Shown one piece after another: positions 25,722-33,447 of a stretch of 64,000 nucleotides of DNA. The stretch comes from UBA822 sp965249775 (lineage in GTDB: Bacteria; Gemmatimonadota; Gemmatimonadetes; Longimicrobiales; Gaopeijiaceae), in NCBI GenBank assembly GCA_965249775.1, contig OZ252253.1:4154001-4218000 (forward strand), given 5' to 3'. Position 1 is the first letter of the stretch. Every line of letters begins with the position of its first letter. Under the pieces are notes generated by a model. That model did not search any database and was not told where the DNA came from. It saw nothing but the letters and a program-made list of their open reading frames with translations. A program made the translations under genes and the position numbers.

Positions 25722-26441
25722 ATGCTCAGTCAGATGTTCGACGGAACGGGTCTCTCCGAGACCCTGGCCCAAAGCCCGTTACTCGCTTTGGTCATCCTGT
25801 TCGGGGCCGGCTTGGTGACGAGCCTGACCCCGTGCGTCTACCCGATGATCCCGATCACGGCGTCGGTGCTTGCGGGGTCGGCGGACCATGGTGCTCCACG
25901 GTCGAAGATCGTCGGCCTGACGTTCACATATGCCTTCGGACTGGCGATGCTCTATGCGACGGTCGGGCTCATAGCAGGCCTCACGGGGACCCTGTTCGGC
26001 ACGGTGAGCGCGAGCCCTTGGACCCGATTGGCTATTGGCAATCTGCTATTGATCTTCGGGCTGGCCATGTTCGACGTCATCCCGATCCGCGTGCCCCAGC
26101 GCCTCATGCAGTGGGCCGGAACCACGAAAGGCGGCTCCTACCCGTCGGTGTTCGTTCTCGGAGCAGCCTCCGGCGTCGTTGCGGCCCCGTGTGGCGCTCC
26201 GGCGTTTGCCGTAGTACTTACATGGGTGGCGGCGACCCAAGCCGGTGCGATGGGCTTTCTCTATTTGTTCGTGTTTTCCTTCGGGATGACAGCGTTACTA
26301 GTTGCGGTTGGCCTCTTTTCCGGGTTCGGGGCGGCGCTGCCAGCCGCGGGCCGGTGGATGGTGTGGATCAAAAGGGGGGCCGCGGTGATTATGTTGGTGA
26401 TGGCTCAATATTACTTCGTACAGGTGGGGATGGTATTGTGA
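25722..26441 (+). CDS. CcdA/DsbD-family transmembrane thiol electron carrier
   Basis: 239 residues with six hydrophobic helices. The two membrane cysteines are in TSLTPCVYPMIPITA and VVAAPCGAPAFAVV, the signature of the DsbD transmembrane domain and CcdA. The protein passes electrons from cytoplasmic thioredoxin to periplasmic thiol proteins. Its stop codon overlaps the start of the TlpA-like gene (TTGTGA), so the two are coupled. The acceptor is therefore probably that protein. It lacks the periplasmic domains of full DsbD. Confidence 0.9.
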   Translation: MLSQMFDGTGLSETLAQSPLLALVILFGAGLVTSLTPCVYPMIPITASVLAGSADHGAPRSKIVGLTFTYAFGLAMLYATVGLIAGLTGTLFGTVSASPWTRLAIGNLLLIFGLAMFDVIPIRVPQRLMQWAGTTKGGSYPSVFVLGAASGVVAAPCGAPAFAVVLTWVAATQAGAMGFLYLFVFSFGMTALLVAVGLFSGFGAALPAAGRWMVWIKRGAAVIMLVMAQYYFVQVGMVL

Positions 26442-26983
26442 AGACTGACGACCGATTTCGTATGTGGCGCCTGTTTGCGCCCCTCATGGCGATTCTCGCT
26501 TTGGCCGTAATCTCTCCCCCCGCCGCAGTCGCGCAGGCGCGCGGCGATCTGGGAATCGCGTTGGGGGAGCGGCCCGAGCTCGTTGAGATCCAGGACTTGG
26601 AAGGCAACGCGGTGAGCCTGGCCGATTACGTCGGAGGCCGGCCGGCACTCGTCGAATTCTGGGCACGCTGGTGTGAGCTCTGTGAAGCGCTGCACCCGCA
26701 GATGGTGGAGGTGCACGCCCGTTACGGAGACAGAGTCGGGTTCGTTGCGGTCGCCGTTGCCGTCGCCCAGTCTCGGCGATCCGTTATCAGGCACCTCGAA
26801 GACCAGCCGTCGGAATTTCCCACGCTTTGGGATGACGGGGGCCGGGCCGTGCGAGCCTTCCTGGCTCCAGGGACGTCCTACATCGTCGTCCTGGACGCAG
26901 AAGGCCGGGTCACGTATACGGGGACCGGGGCCGGTCAAGACATCGAGGCGGCCGTCCGGACTGGGCTCGGGTCCAGCGATTAG
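26438..26983 (+). CDS. TlpA-like periplasmic thioredoxin-fold protein
   Basis: 181 residues from a GTG at 26438 that overlaps the ccdA-like stop; an ATG at 26462 is an alternative. A signal peptide (LMAILALAVISPPAAVAQA) precedes a thioredoxin fold with the active site WCELC (Cys79, Cys82). Downstream are FPTLWDDGGRAVRAFLAPGT with the cis-proline region and IVVLDAEGRVTYTGTG. It probably receives electrons from the adjacent CcdA-like carrier and reduces periplasmic partners. The convergent peroxiredoxin just downstream is one candidate. A strong terminator follows. Confidence 0.9.
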   Translation: MKTDDRFRMWRLFAPLMAILALAVISPPAAVAQARGDLGIALGERPELVEIQDLEGNAVSLADYVGGRPALVEFWARWCELCEALHPQMVEVHARYGDRVGFVAVAVAVAQSRRSVIRHLEDQPSEFPTLWDDGGRAVRAFLAPGTSYIVVLDAEGRVTYTGTGAGQDIEAAVRTGLGSSD

Positions 26984-27013
26984 CGAGTCCCTCCTCACGG
27001 CACCAAAAAGGAA

Positions 27014-27047
27014 GGCCCGGCCGAATCTGGCCGGGCCCTCTTTTTTT
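27014..27047 (+). terminator. Rho-independent terminator
   Basis: GGCCCGGCC (27014-27022) and GGCCGGGCC (27029-27037) form a perfect nine-base stem with a six-base loop, followed by CTC and seven T residues. It ends the ccdA-tlpA transcript. Confidence 0.93.
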
Positions 27048-27109
27048 CACGGGACTCACGGGACTTTCAGGACCCCTGAGACTCCATCAAGGGATCCGAA
27101 CACGGTCCC

Positions 27110-27736
27110 TCAGCAACCGCCCGCTGCGTCCCTGTCTTGTTGCTGCTGCGCGTCGTCTGCGTCGTCCGCCTCCAGCGGCGGAGCGACATCGGCCACGGCC
27201 GCGCCCAACTCGTCGTACGCAGTGGGATCGATCTCACGGAACTGAGACGTTACAAACGAGACACGCCCATCCGGGTTGACGACGACCACCGCCCGACTCT
27301 GAGGCATTCCGTTGCCCCTCCGGCCGACACCGTAAGCTTCAGCCGCCGCCCCGTCAGGGTCACTACCGAACAGGACCGGGAAATCCGCGTCCTTGGCCCA
27401 CGACGCCAAAGCCTCCGCGGGGTCGTTGCTTATGGCGAAGATGCTTACGCCTCGTCCGCCTCTGAATACGCTTGCGTACTGATCACGGTACGCTTCCATT
27501 TGAATCGTTCAGCCAGGTGTTCGCGCTCTGAAGAAAAACGCCAAGACCACCACGTCTCCCCGTAACTCCGACAGGCTGACCGGTTCCTGAAGAATTCCGT
27601 AGCGTGTGGCGCCCGTGACCGTGAAGTCAGGGGCCATCTCTCCGACTGCGATGATATCCTGGGCCACGGCCGGTTGGACGAAAACGGTCAGTCCGATGGT
27701 TAGCGCGAATACGATTGCCATCGTGGATGGCCGCAT
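27110..27736 (-). CDS. Selenocysteine-containing peroxiredoxin, secreted (UGA at the peroxidatic position)
   Basis: 208 residues if the in-frame TGA at 27511-27509 is read as selenocysteine (residue 76). The start at 27736 has a strong AAAGGAGG site and a signal peptide ending AVAQD. The AhpC/TSA fold is continuous across the TGA: VVVLAFFFRARTPG, then U, then TIQMEAYRDQY. In ordinary members this is the TPGC motif with the peroxidatic cysteine. The frame continues without any shift through ISNDPAEALASWAKDADFPV and SRAVVVVNPDGRVSFV. A hairpin matching the bacterial SECIS form starts 16 bases after the TGA. The only cysteine is the last residue (AAGGC), a possible resolving thiol. A nonsense mutation or sequencing error is possible but would have to fall on exactly this codon. 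Confidence 0.85.
27474..27493 (-). promoter_or_regulatory. Bacterial SECIS-like hairpin
   Basis: On the minus strand GCGTAC (27493-27488) pairs perfectly with GTACGC (27479-27474) around the eight-base loop CGTGATCA. The stem begins 16 bases after the TGA and the loop begins at base 22, with G as its second base. Those distances, stem length and the early loop G fit the published bacterial SECIS consensus, which recruits SelB. Confidence 0.7.
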
Positions 27737-27883
27737 TCGAGTCCTCCTTTCTTTGTAAGACGGGAAACTGTGCCCGGCCATTATACACCGCTAGATCCTG
27801 ATGCGCACCATCTGACGTTAGGGCGATTGCCGACGCTCACCCGGTACAGTCTCTTCGGTTCGGTCCGAGGCAAATCTCCCCGC

Positions 27884-28327
27884 TCACCCCGCAGGCTGGG
27901 AAACGTGATATTGGACGACCTTCCACGTCCCGTCCTCCCGCACCCGCGTCTCCGAGTATCGCCAGGTGCCGGTCGCCGTTGCCCCGCCCGGCAATGTGAC
28001 GGTTCCCTGGAAACGCGCCCCCGCCACGGCGGTGTTGCCGTAGACCTTCACATCCAACTCATCCATGGTGACGTTCACACGGACACCCGTTGCGAACGCC
28101 AGGCGAACGGCTATCGAACTGTATCCATTGATCATGGTGGTGCGGTCGACGAAGAACCCACGAGTGTCGTCGTGGTAGAAGCTGCCGAACGCGGCGGCGT
28201 CGCGCGCGATCAACGCCGCCAGGGTTTCCTCTATGGCGGCCCGCACCTCGGCTTCTTGGGCGCTCGCGGAGCCGGAAGCGAGTAGAGACATCAGGCAGAA
28301 GACGAAAATAACGCGCCGGGATTTCAC
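27884..28327 (-). CDS. Secreted SnoaL/NTF2-like (DUF4440-type) protein
   Basis: 147 residues from a GTG with GGAAG upstream. A signal peptide (VFCLMSLLASGSASAQ) is followed by the cone-shaped NTF2-like fold: EVRAAIEETLAALIARDAAA, SFYHDDTRGFF, and the C-terminal strands TWRYSETRVREDGTWKVVQY. The family includes enzymes and ligand-binding proteins with varied roles, so no function is assigned. It lies between the peroxiredoxin and the divergent RND exporter. Confidence 0.8.
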   Translation of the reverse strand: MKSRRVIFVFCLMSLLASGSASAQEAEVRAAIEETLAALIARDAAAFGSFYHDDTRGFFVDRTTMINGYSSIAVRLAFATGVRVNVTMDELDVKVYGNTAVAGARFQGTVTLPGGATATGTWRYSETRVREDGTWKVVQYHVSQPAG

Positions 28328-28413
28328 TTGATCGCTTCCTTTCCTATCTTGGGATCTTCCTTCGAACTTTCCTTGGAGTCTTTCTCAGCATCTTCGACCA
28401 CAAGGAGGCCGTG

Positions 28414-30552
28414 ATGTTCCGTCGGGCGTGGACTCATCCGAAGGCCCACTGGGTCTCTCTGGCCATAGCAGCTGCAGGACTCGGGGCGGTCCTGGCGTTT
28501 GTCGATCTGTCCCCGAAGGTGGAGAGCGACTTCTTCTTCTCGGAGGATGACCCCCAGCTCCAGATGTCCAATGAGCTGAACGAGCGGTACCTGGGCGGGG
28601 GGGAGGAGATCGTGGTCGTGCGGGTGGAGGATACGGCGGCGGATCCCGAAGTTTACCGCGAGCGAATCGCTGAGCTCACGGAGGCGTTCTCGGGCGTGGA
28701 GGGTGTGACGAGCGTCCTTTCGATCACGACCGATGACCCTGAAGGGAGTCCCATGTTCGGCCGAATCCTTGTGACGCCGGACGAAGCGGCCACCAATCTC
28801 ATAGTCAATGTGGACCGGACCGATCCCGAACTTCTTCTCCCTCGATTGGAGGGCGTGGTCGAGGCACACCAAGCGCCCGGTTTGGATGTGGTCATGTCGG
28901 GAGTGCCGGTCATCACGGAGCAGATTCGACGAAACCTGTTTCAGGATCTGAGGGTCTTCAGCCTGGCTTCGCTGCTCCTTTTCGGTCTGCTCGCGGCGCT
29001 GATCTATAGAAACCTGGGGATCGTCGCGGGTGCGCTGACGAGCTGCATAACTGCGTGCGCGGTCACCTTGCTTCTCACCCAAGCGATGGGCATCCAGATC
29101 GGCCTGCTCACTGCCAACCTCATTACGATCGTTTTCGTGTTGACGCTCTCGCACATCGTCTTTCTGACGGCGAACTGGCGGCGGGCAGGGACCCTCGGAC
29201 TGGACTCGGATGATGAGCGGGCGGCCCGCACCGTGTCGCTGACGCTCGCGGCCTCTTTCTGGTCCATGACCACAACACTCTTGGGCTTCCTCAGTCTGTT
29301 GTTGGCTTCGGCCAGACCCTTGAGGGAGTTGGGGATCGCCGGTGCCATCGGCGCAGCGACGGCCCTTGCCGTCGCCTATACGATCTACCCCGGCTTTTTG
29401 GGGCGTGGGGCAGATGCTGCTGGAGCCTGGAAGTGGCAGCCCGCCGCGCTTGCCAGGCTGTCGGTCCGGCCATCGCGCCTACTGGCCGTCATCGCATTGG
29501 TCGTGCTTGTCCTGGGGGTTGGCGTTCCGAGGCTCGACACCGACCCCGGGCTCCTCACGTACTTCGCTGAGGGTGCCGACCTCCGGACTGGGCTCGAGCG
29601 GATCGATCGAGATGGCGGGAGTAGCACCCTCAACATCGCGATCCAGGACGCCTCGGGCGGCACTCTCAATGACAATGAGGTCTACGACCGCATGTGGGTT
29701 TTCCAGGATGCGCTCGAGGCGGACTCGGCGGTGGGTGCGGTCGTGTCGCCGGCGGTGCTGCTGGCGGAGGCCAAGACAAGGCCACTGGCCGCTTTCGCGC
29801 CTTTGGGTTTGCTCCTGGATCGTCTCGCGACGCCGGAGTACGATGAGATCGGCCAGAGCTACGTCACACCGGAACGGGAGGAGGGCCGTTTCTTCCTCCG
29901 AATGAAGGAATCGGTGGAGGAGCCCTCGCGGCAGGCGGTCATGGATCGAATCAGAGGGTACGCGGTGGACGCGGGCCTCGATCCCGTACAGATGGGAGGG
30001 TTATACGACCTCCAGGCGCAACTCGGTCTGCTGATCAGGCGGAGTCTCCAGATCGGCCTCGGGGGGCTACTCCTCCTGTTCGTGGGCGTCTCGTGGGTGG
30101 TTTCTCGGTCGGCGAAAACGTCCACGCTGATGCTAGCCTGTCTCGCGGGAGTCCCGCTCGTGGTTCTGGGAACGTTTGGCCATCTGAGCCGTCTGGGTAT
30201 GGCAGTGGACATCATCACCTCGCCGGCGGCGAACGTCGCCTTGGCCATGGGCGTCGACTCGATGATTCATCTGGTCGTACGAGTCCGCCGCCTTCAGGCT
30301 GATGGACTGGCTTACTCGGAGAGTTGGTCCCAGGCTCGGACCCAGATCATGGGGCCGGTACTCGCGGCTACAGCCCTCATCTGCGTCGGTTTCGGGATCT
30401 TCGGGCTGTCGACGTTCCCACCGACCCAGCGCTTCGGACTCGCGGTCATCCTGGGTACCATGACGGCCGCCACCATGGCGTTGGTGACCTTGCCGCTCGG
30501 GGTCCGGGCAATGCAAAAGCAGCCACTCCCCGATCCGGAGGTGGCTGCTTAG
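28414..30552 (+). CDS. RND/MMPL-family exporter
   Basis: About 712 residues, with AAGGAGG five bases upstream of the ATG. Two halves each carry a periplasmic loop and a bundle of membrane helices, twelve in total. Helices 2-6 begin RVFSLASLLLFGLLAALIYR and the second set at QIGLGGLLLLFVGVSWVVSR. The motif AMGVDSMIHLVVR resembles the helix-4 proton-relay region of MMPL/SSD proteins. Such proteins move lipids, hopanoids or other hydrophobic compounds. Substrate unknown. The C-terminus overlaps the convergent PQQ gene by four bases. Confidence 0.88.
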   Translation: MFRRAWTHPKAHWVSLAIAAAGLGAVLAFVDLSPKVESDFFFSEDDPQLQMSNELNERYLGGGEEIVVVRVEDTAADPEVYRERIAELTEAFSGVEGVTSVLSITTDDPEGSPMFGRILVTPDEAATNLIVNVDRTDPELLLPRLEGVVEAHQAPGLDVVMSGVPVITEQIRRNLFQDLRVFSLASLLLFGLLAALIYRNLGIVAGALTSCITACAVTLLLTQAMGIQIGLLTANLITIVFVLTLSHIVFLTANWRRAGTLGLDSDDERAARTVSLTLAASFWSMTTTLLGFLSLLLASARPLRELGIAGAIGAATALAVAYTIYPGFLGRGADAAGAWKWQPAALARLSVRPSRLLAVIALVVLVLGVGVPRLDTDPGLLTYFAEGADLRTGLERIDRDGGSSTLNIAIQDASGGTLNDNEVYDRMWVFQDALEADSAVGAVVSPAVLLAEAKTRPLAAFAPLGLLLDRLATPEYDEIGQSYVTPEREEGRFFLRMKESVEEPSRQAVMDRIRGYAVDAGLDPVQMGGLYDLQAQLGLLIRRSLQIGLGGLLLLFVGVSWVVSRSAKTSTLMLACLAGVPLVVLGTFGHLSRLGMAVDIITSPAANVALAMGVDSMIHLVVRVRRLQADGLAYSESWSQARTQIMGPVLAATALICVGFGIFGLSTFPPTQRFGLAVILGTMTAATMALVTLPLGVRAMQKQPLPDPEVAA

Positions 30553-32501
30553 GGAAGCGTCATTGCAATCAACTGCGCCGGCTGCCCGCCGCCACCCACG
30601 GTAAAGACGACGTACTGCTCGTCTTCGTGCATATAGGTCATGGGAAGGCTCGTCTGGGTCCCCGGAATCTCCAGGTCGGCGATGATGTCGCCCGAGGCCT
30701 TGTCATAGGCATAGAAATGAGGATCTCCACCCCACCCCTCTCCGGCCAGCACGAGCGTCTTGGTGACCAGGATGCCGGCCCTGGTGGCTTTACCCCACCG
30801 GCCGATCTCGACGCCCTCCAGGGCGGGATTGTTCTTGACCCGCTCCTGCGTGTCCCCGTTTTCTCGCATCCAAAGATGCTCTCCGGTGTTCAGGTCGATG
30901 GCCGTGATGCGTCCCCACGGCGGCTTGATCAAGGGAAGCCCCGAGCGCCGGGGCCGGGCGCCCCCGCCTCTGCCACCCCCACGTCCCCGGCCGCCCCCAA
31001 AGCTCTGGACGTATCGCATATCCGACGCGTCTGAAGTCCCGAGTATCAGCGTGCCACCGTCTATCTTGGAGGCGATGTAGATGACGCCGGTCTCGGGATC
31101 GAACGCGCCACCTTCCCAGTTGGCACCACCGGTCTGACTGGGCATCATCAGGGTGCCCCCTCTGCCGTCGTCGTCCACGATCGAGGGGGGCGTGAAGAGC
31201 GGTCCGACTACCAGGTTCGCTATTCTCGCCTCGGCTTCGGCCCTGAGCTCGGGGGTGAAGTCGATGAGGTCGTCGATCGTGATACCCTGCCGGTCGAACG
31301 CCGCGGGCTTGGTGGGGAAGGGCTGCGTGGGGGAGTACCACTCGCCCGGCACGTTCCCCTGCGGGACCGGTCGCTCCTCGATGGGCCAAACGGGCTCTCC
31401 CGTGACCCGGTCGAATACGTAGAGAAAGGCCTGCTTGGTAATCTGGGCGACTGCCCGGATGTCTCGGCCGTCCACGGTGATGTCCGTCAGAATCGGCGCT
31501 GTGGGGAGGTCGTAGTCCCAGATGTCATGGTGTATCATCTGGAAGTGCCAGATCCGCTCACCCGTCTCGATGTTCAGCGCCACCAAGCTCGACGAGAACA
31601 GGTTGTCACCGGGCCTATGACCGCCGTAGTAGTCGCCGGTGGCATCTTCCACGGGCAGGTAGACGTACCCCAACTCCTCGTCCACCGTGAAGGGAGGCCA
31701 GACCGCGGCGTTTCCCGTGTATTGCCACGAACCGTCTTCCCAGGTCTCGTTTCCGTACTCGTCCTCCTGCGGGATGGTGTGGAAGATCCACTTCCGCTCG
31801 CCCGTTCTGACGTCGTACCCACGGACGTGCCCGGGCACGTTTTCCATCGAGGGCGGGCGCGAACCCACCGCCAGCGCGGCGCCCACCACGATCACGTCCC
31901 GCGCGATGACCGGAGGCGAAGACGATCCGATGACGGCCTCGATGAGGTCTACGGGCCGGTCGAGCTCCAACCTGAGGTCCACGACCCCATTCGTACCAAA
32001 GGACTCGATCTCCCTGCCCGTGTGAGCGTCCAGCGCCACCATGTGATAGGCCGGTGTGATTACGTAGATGCGGTCGTCTCCCTGCCCATCCGACCAGTAG
32101 GTGACACCGCGGCCCGAGTTGGCTCGGGGAGCGCTTTCGGCCCTTTCACCTTCATCCATTCGCCACATCCAGAGCATCTCAGCCGTACCGGCGTCCAACG
32201 CGACCACGTTGCGGCGCGAGCTCGCAGTAACATAGAGCACACCGTCCACCATGAGCGGCGTCGAGATGTTCTTGCCTTCCGGACGCGGCCCCTGGTTACG
32301 AGCGGCCCAGGTCCAGGCGATCTCGAGATCGCCAACGTTGGTCGCGTCGATTTGGTCGAGCGGTGAGTAGGCCGTCCCACCGGGGCCTCCTCCGTAGTAA
32401 CGCCATTGTCCGTCCGTCGCGCCCTGCTGGGCAGCGACTGGTGTCGAAGACATAACGGCGAGGGCGAGGCCGAGGACCGCTGATTTCGTGAACGTGCCCA
32501 T
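30549..32501 (-). CDS. PQQ-dependent (quinoprotein) dehydrogenase
   Basis: 650 residues with a signal peptide (SAVLGLALAVMSSTPVAAQ). The start of the propeller, GQWRYYGGGPGGTAYSPLDQ, and repeated W-motifs (AGTAEMLWMWRM, ETGERIWHFQMIHHDIWDYD, NTGEHLWMRENGD) place it with the quinoprotein glucose/quinate dehydrogenase family. An insertion around residue 500 is very rich in Gly and Arg. No CxxCH haem motif is present, so it is not a quinohaemoprotein. It would oxidise a sugar or alcohol in the periplasm with PQQ. Substrate unknown. Confidence 0.88.
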   Translation of the reverse strand: MGTFTKSAVLGLALAVMSSTPVAAQQGATDGQWRYYGGGPGGTAYSPLDQIDATNVGDLEIAWTWAARNQGPRPEGKNISTPLMVDGVLYVTASSRRNVVALDAGTAEMLWMWRMDEGERAESAPRANSGRGVTYWSDGQGDDRIYVITPAYHMVALDAHTGREIESFGTNGVVDLRLELDRPVDLIEAVIGSSSPPVIARDVIVVGAALAVGSRPPSMENVPGHVRGYDVRTGERKWIFHTIPQEDEYGNETWEDGSWQYTGNAAVWPPFTVDEELGYVYLPVEDATGDYYGGHRPGDNLFSSSLVALNIETGERIWHFQMIHHDIWDYDLPTAPILTDITVDGRDIRAVAQITKQAFLYVFDRVTGEPVWPIEERPVPQGNVPGEWYSPTQPFPTKPAAFDRQGITIDDLIDFTPELRAEAEARIANLVVGPLFTPPSIVDDDGRGGTLMMPSQTGGANWEGGAFDPETGVIYIASKIDGGTLILGTSDASDMRYVQSFGGGRGRGGGRGGGARPRRSGLPLIKPPWGRITAIDLNTGEHLWMRENGDTQERVKNNPALEGVEIGRWGKATRAGILVTKTLVLAGEGWGGDPHFYAYDKASGDIIADLEIPGTQTSLPMTYMHEDEQYVVFTVGGGGQPAQLIAMTLP

Positions 32502-32523
32502 CCACTACACTCCTTCAAAGTTT

Positions 32524-32555
32524 CCGGTCGGCACGGCCTGAGCCGTGCCGACCGG
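32524..32555. terminator. Perfect 14-bp intergenic hairpin
   Basis: CCGGTCGGCACGGC and GCCGTGCCGACCGG pair over a four-base loop between the lectin-like gene and the PQQ gene. On the plus strand it is followed by GATTGTTTT. The T-tract is weak in the minus direction, where it is most needed. Confidence 0.55.
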
Positions 32556-32581
32556 GATTGTTTTCAGACCTTAATTTTCGG

Positions 32582-32619
32582 AAGCAACTAAATCGCGAAG
32601 AAGCAACTAGATCGCGAAG
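32582..32619. repeat. 19-base tandem duplication across a stop codon
   Basis: AGCAACTAAATCGCGAAGA is followed by AGCAACTAGATCGCGAAGC with two mismatches. On the minus strand each unit holds GCGAT(C/T)TAG, so the end of the lectin-like gene, including its stop, is duplicated. Confidence 0.6.
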
Positions 32620-33287
32620 CAGTAGAACAGCCCGTCGCCGCCGGTGCCCTGTAGATTCTCTTGGCTGCAGCCACGGCTGGCGTGGGCGGAGTTCCAGGAG
32701 TCCGGGTTTCCGCCACCACCGGTCCGGTCGAAGTGCCCGACCGTCGCGCTGCCTTCCCCGTTGCTCATCCAGTTGTCACACGTGGTGTCGCCGTCACCCA
32801 TGGTCAGTGTGCCGTCCAGGTTCGAGCCCGTGAGGATGTCGTGCCGGTTCGGATCATCGCCACGGCCATTGGTCATGCCACCGCGCTCATTGAGCACCGT
32901 CTCTTTTGTGAGGTTGTTCGACGTACCGGAAGCTCCTCCTGGCGCCAGAACGAGGTGGAGGTTGTCGACGTCGGTCGCGACCTCCACGAGAGCCTGGTTG
33001 TACCACGGTCCGGTCCCGATCCGGTCCCGCGCGTTGACTGCTGCGGCATCGGCCGTGGCCGCCGCGCTCAGGTAGGCGCGCCACGTGCCGGTAGTGCCAA
33101 CGGCTTCGGCCAGGGACTGGCAGTAGGCGTCGGCTCCGTCCAGACCTCCCAGATTGGCACCATCGCCGGGACCCGCGCTGGTGAGGAAAAAGCTCATCAT
33201 CGGCTCCATGGGCTCGTCCTCAGCCGGGGCGCACGAGCCTATAACGGCGGCGATCGCAAGCAGGGAAAAGATTCTCATCTTCATCAT
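32607..33287 (-). CDS. Lectin-like lipoprotein, paralogue of the 39958-40449 gene
   Basis: 226 residues from the ATG at 33287 with GAGGA upstream. The signal LLAIAAVIGSC ends in a lipobox cysteine. The mature domain contains ADAYCQSLAEAVGTTGTWRAYL, DRIGTGPWYN and a disulfide-rich C-terminus (TCDNWMSNGEGSATVGHFDR, then YCFAI). The same IGxGPWYN core recurs in the gene at 39958. The fold recalls secreted C-type-lectin-like proteins of environmental bacteria. Ligand unknown. It follows an NHL gene on the same strand. Confidence 0.7.
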   Translation of the reverse strand: MMKMRIFSLLAIAAVIGSCAPAEDEPMEPMMSFFLTSAGPGDGANLGGLDGADAYCQSLAEAVGTTGTWRAYLSAAATADAAAVNARDRIGTGPWYNQALVEVATDVDNLHLVLAPGGASGTSNNLTKETVLNERGGMTNGRGDDPNRHDILTGSNLDGTLTMGDGDTTCDNWMSNGEGSATVGHFDRTGGGGNPDSWNSAHASRGCSQENLQGTGGDGLFYCFAI

Positions 33288-33331
33288 GATGTTCCTCTCA
33301 GTTTCGAGCGACGGGTGGCTCCCAATGCCCG

Positions 33332-33371
33332 AAGACCGGCCCTGCATGCAGGCGCACACAGGGCCGGTCTT
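33332..33371. terminator. Terminator-like hairpin
   Basis: AAGACCGGCCCTG pairs with CAGGGCCGGTCTT (13 bases) between the NHL gene and the lectin-like gene. No T-tract follows on either strand, so it may instead be an RNA-stability structure. Confidence 0.4.
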
Positions 33372-33447
33372 ACGGACCCTTCGACGTGGACCCTACGCTC
33401 AGAGTCCCCTAAAAGTGTCGAACTTTTCACACCGACTACTTCAGTGC

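Noticed and set aside
25688..26437. Upstream extension of the TlpA-like gene
   Set aside because: It overlaps the CcdA gene in another frame; the Arg-rich translation has no domain. The GTG at 26438 overlapping the stop is the sensible start.
27509..27511. Peroxiredoxin as an ordinary pseudogene with a nonsense mutation
   Set aside because: The TGA is precisely the catalytic codon, the frame is otherwise undamaged and a SECIS-like hairpin follows. The option stays open until sel genes are checked.
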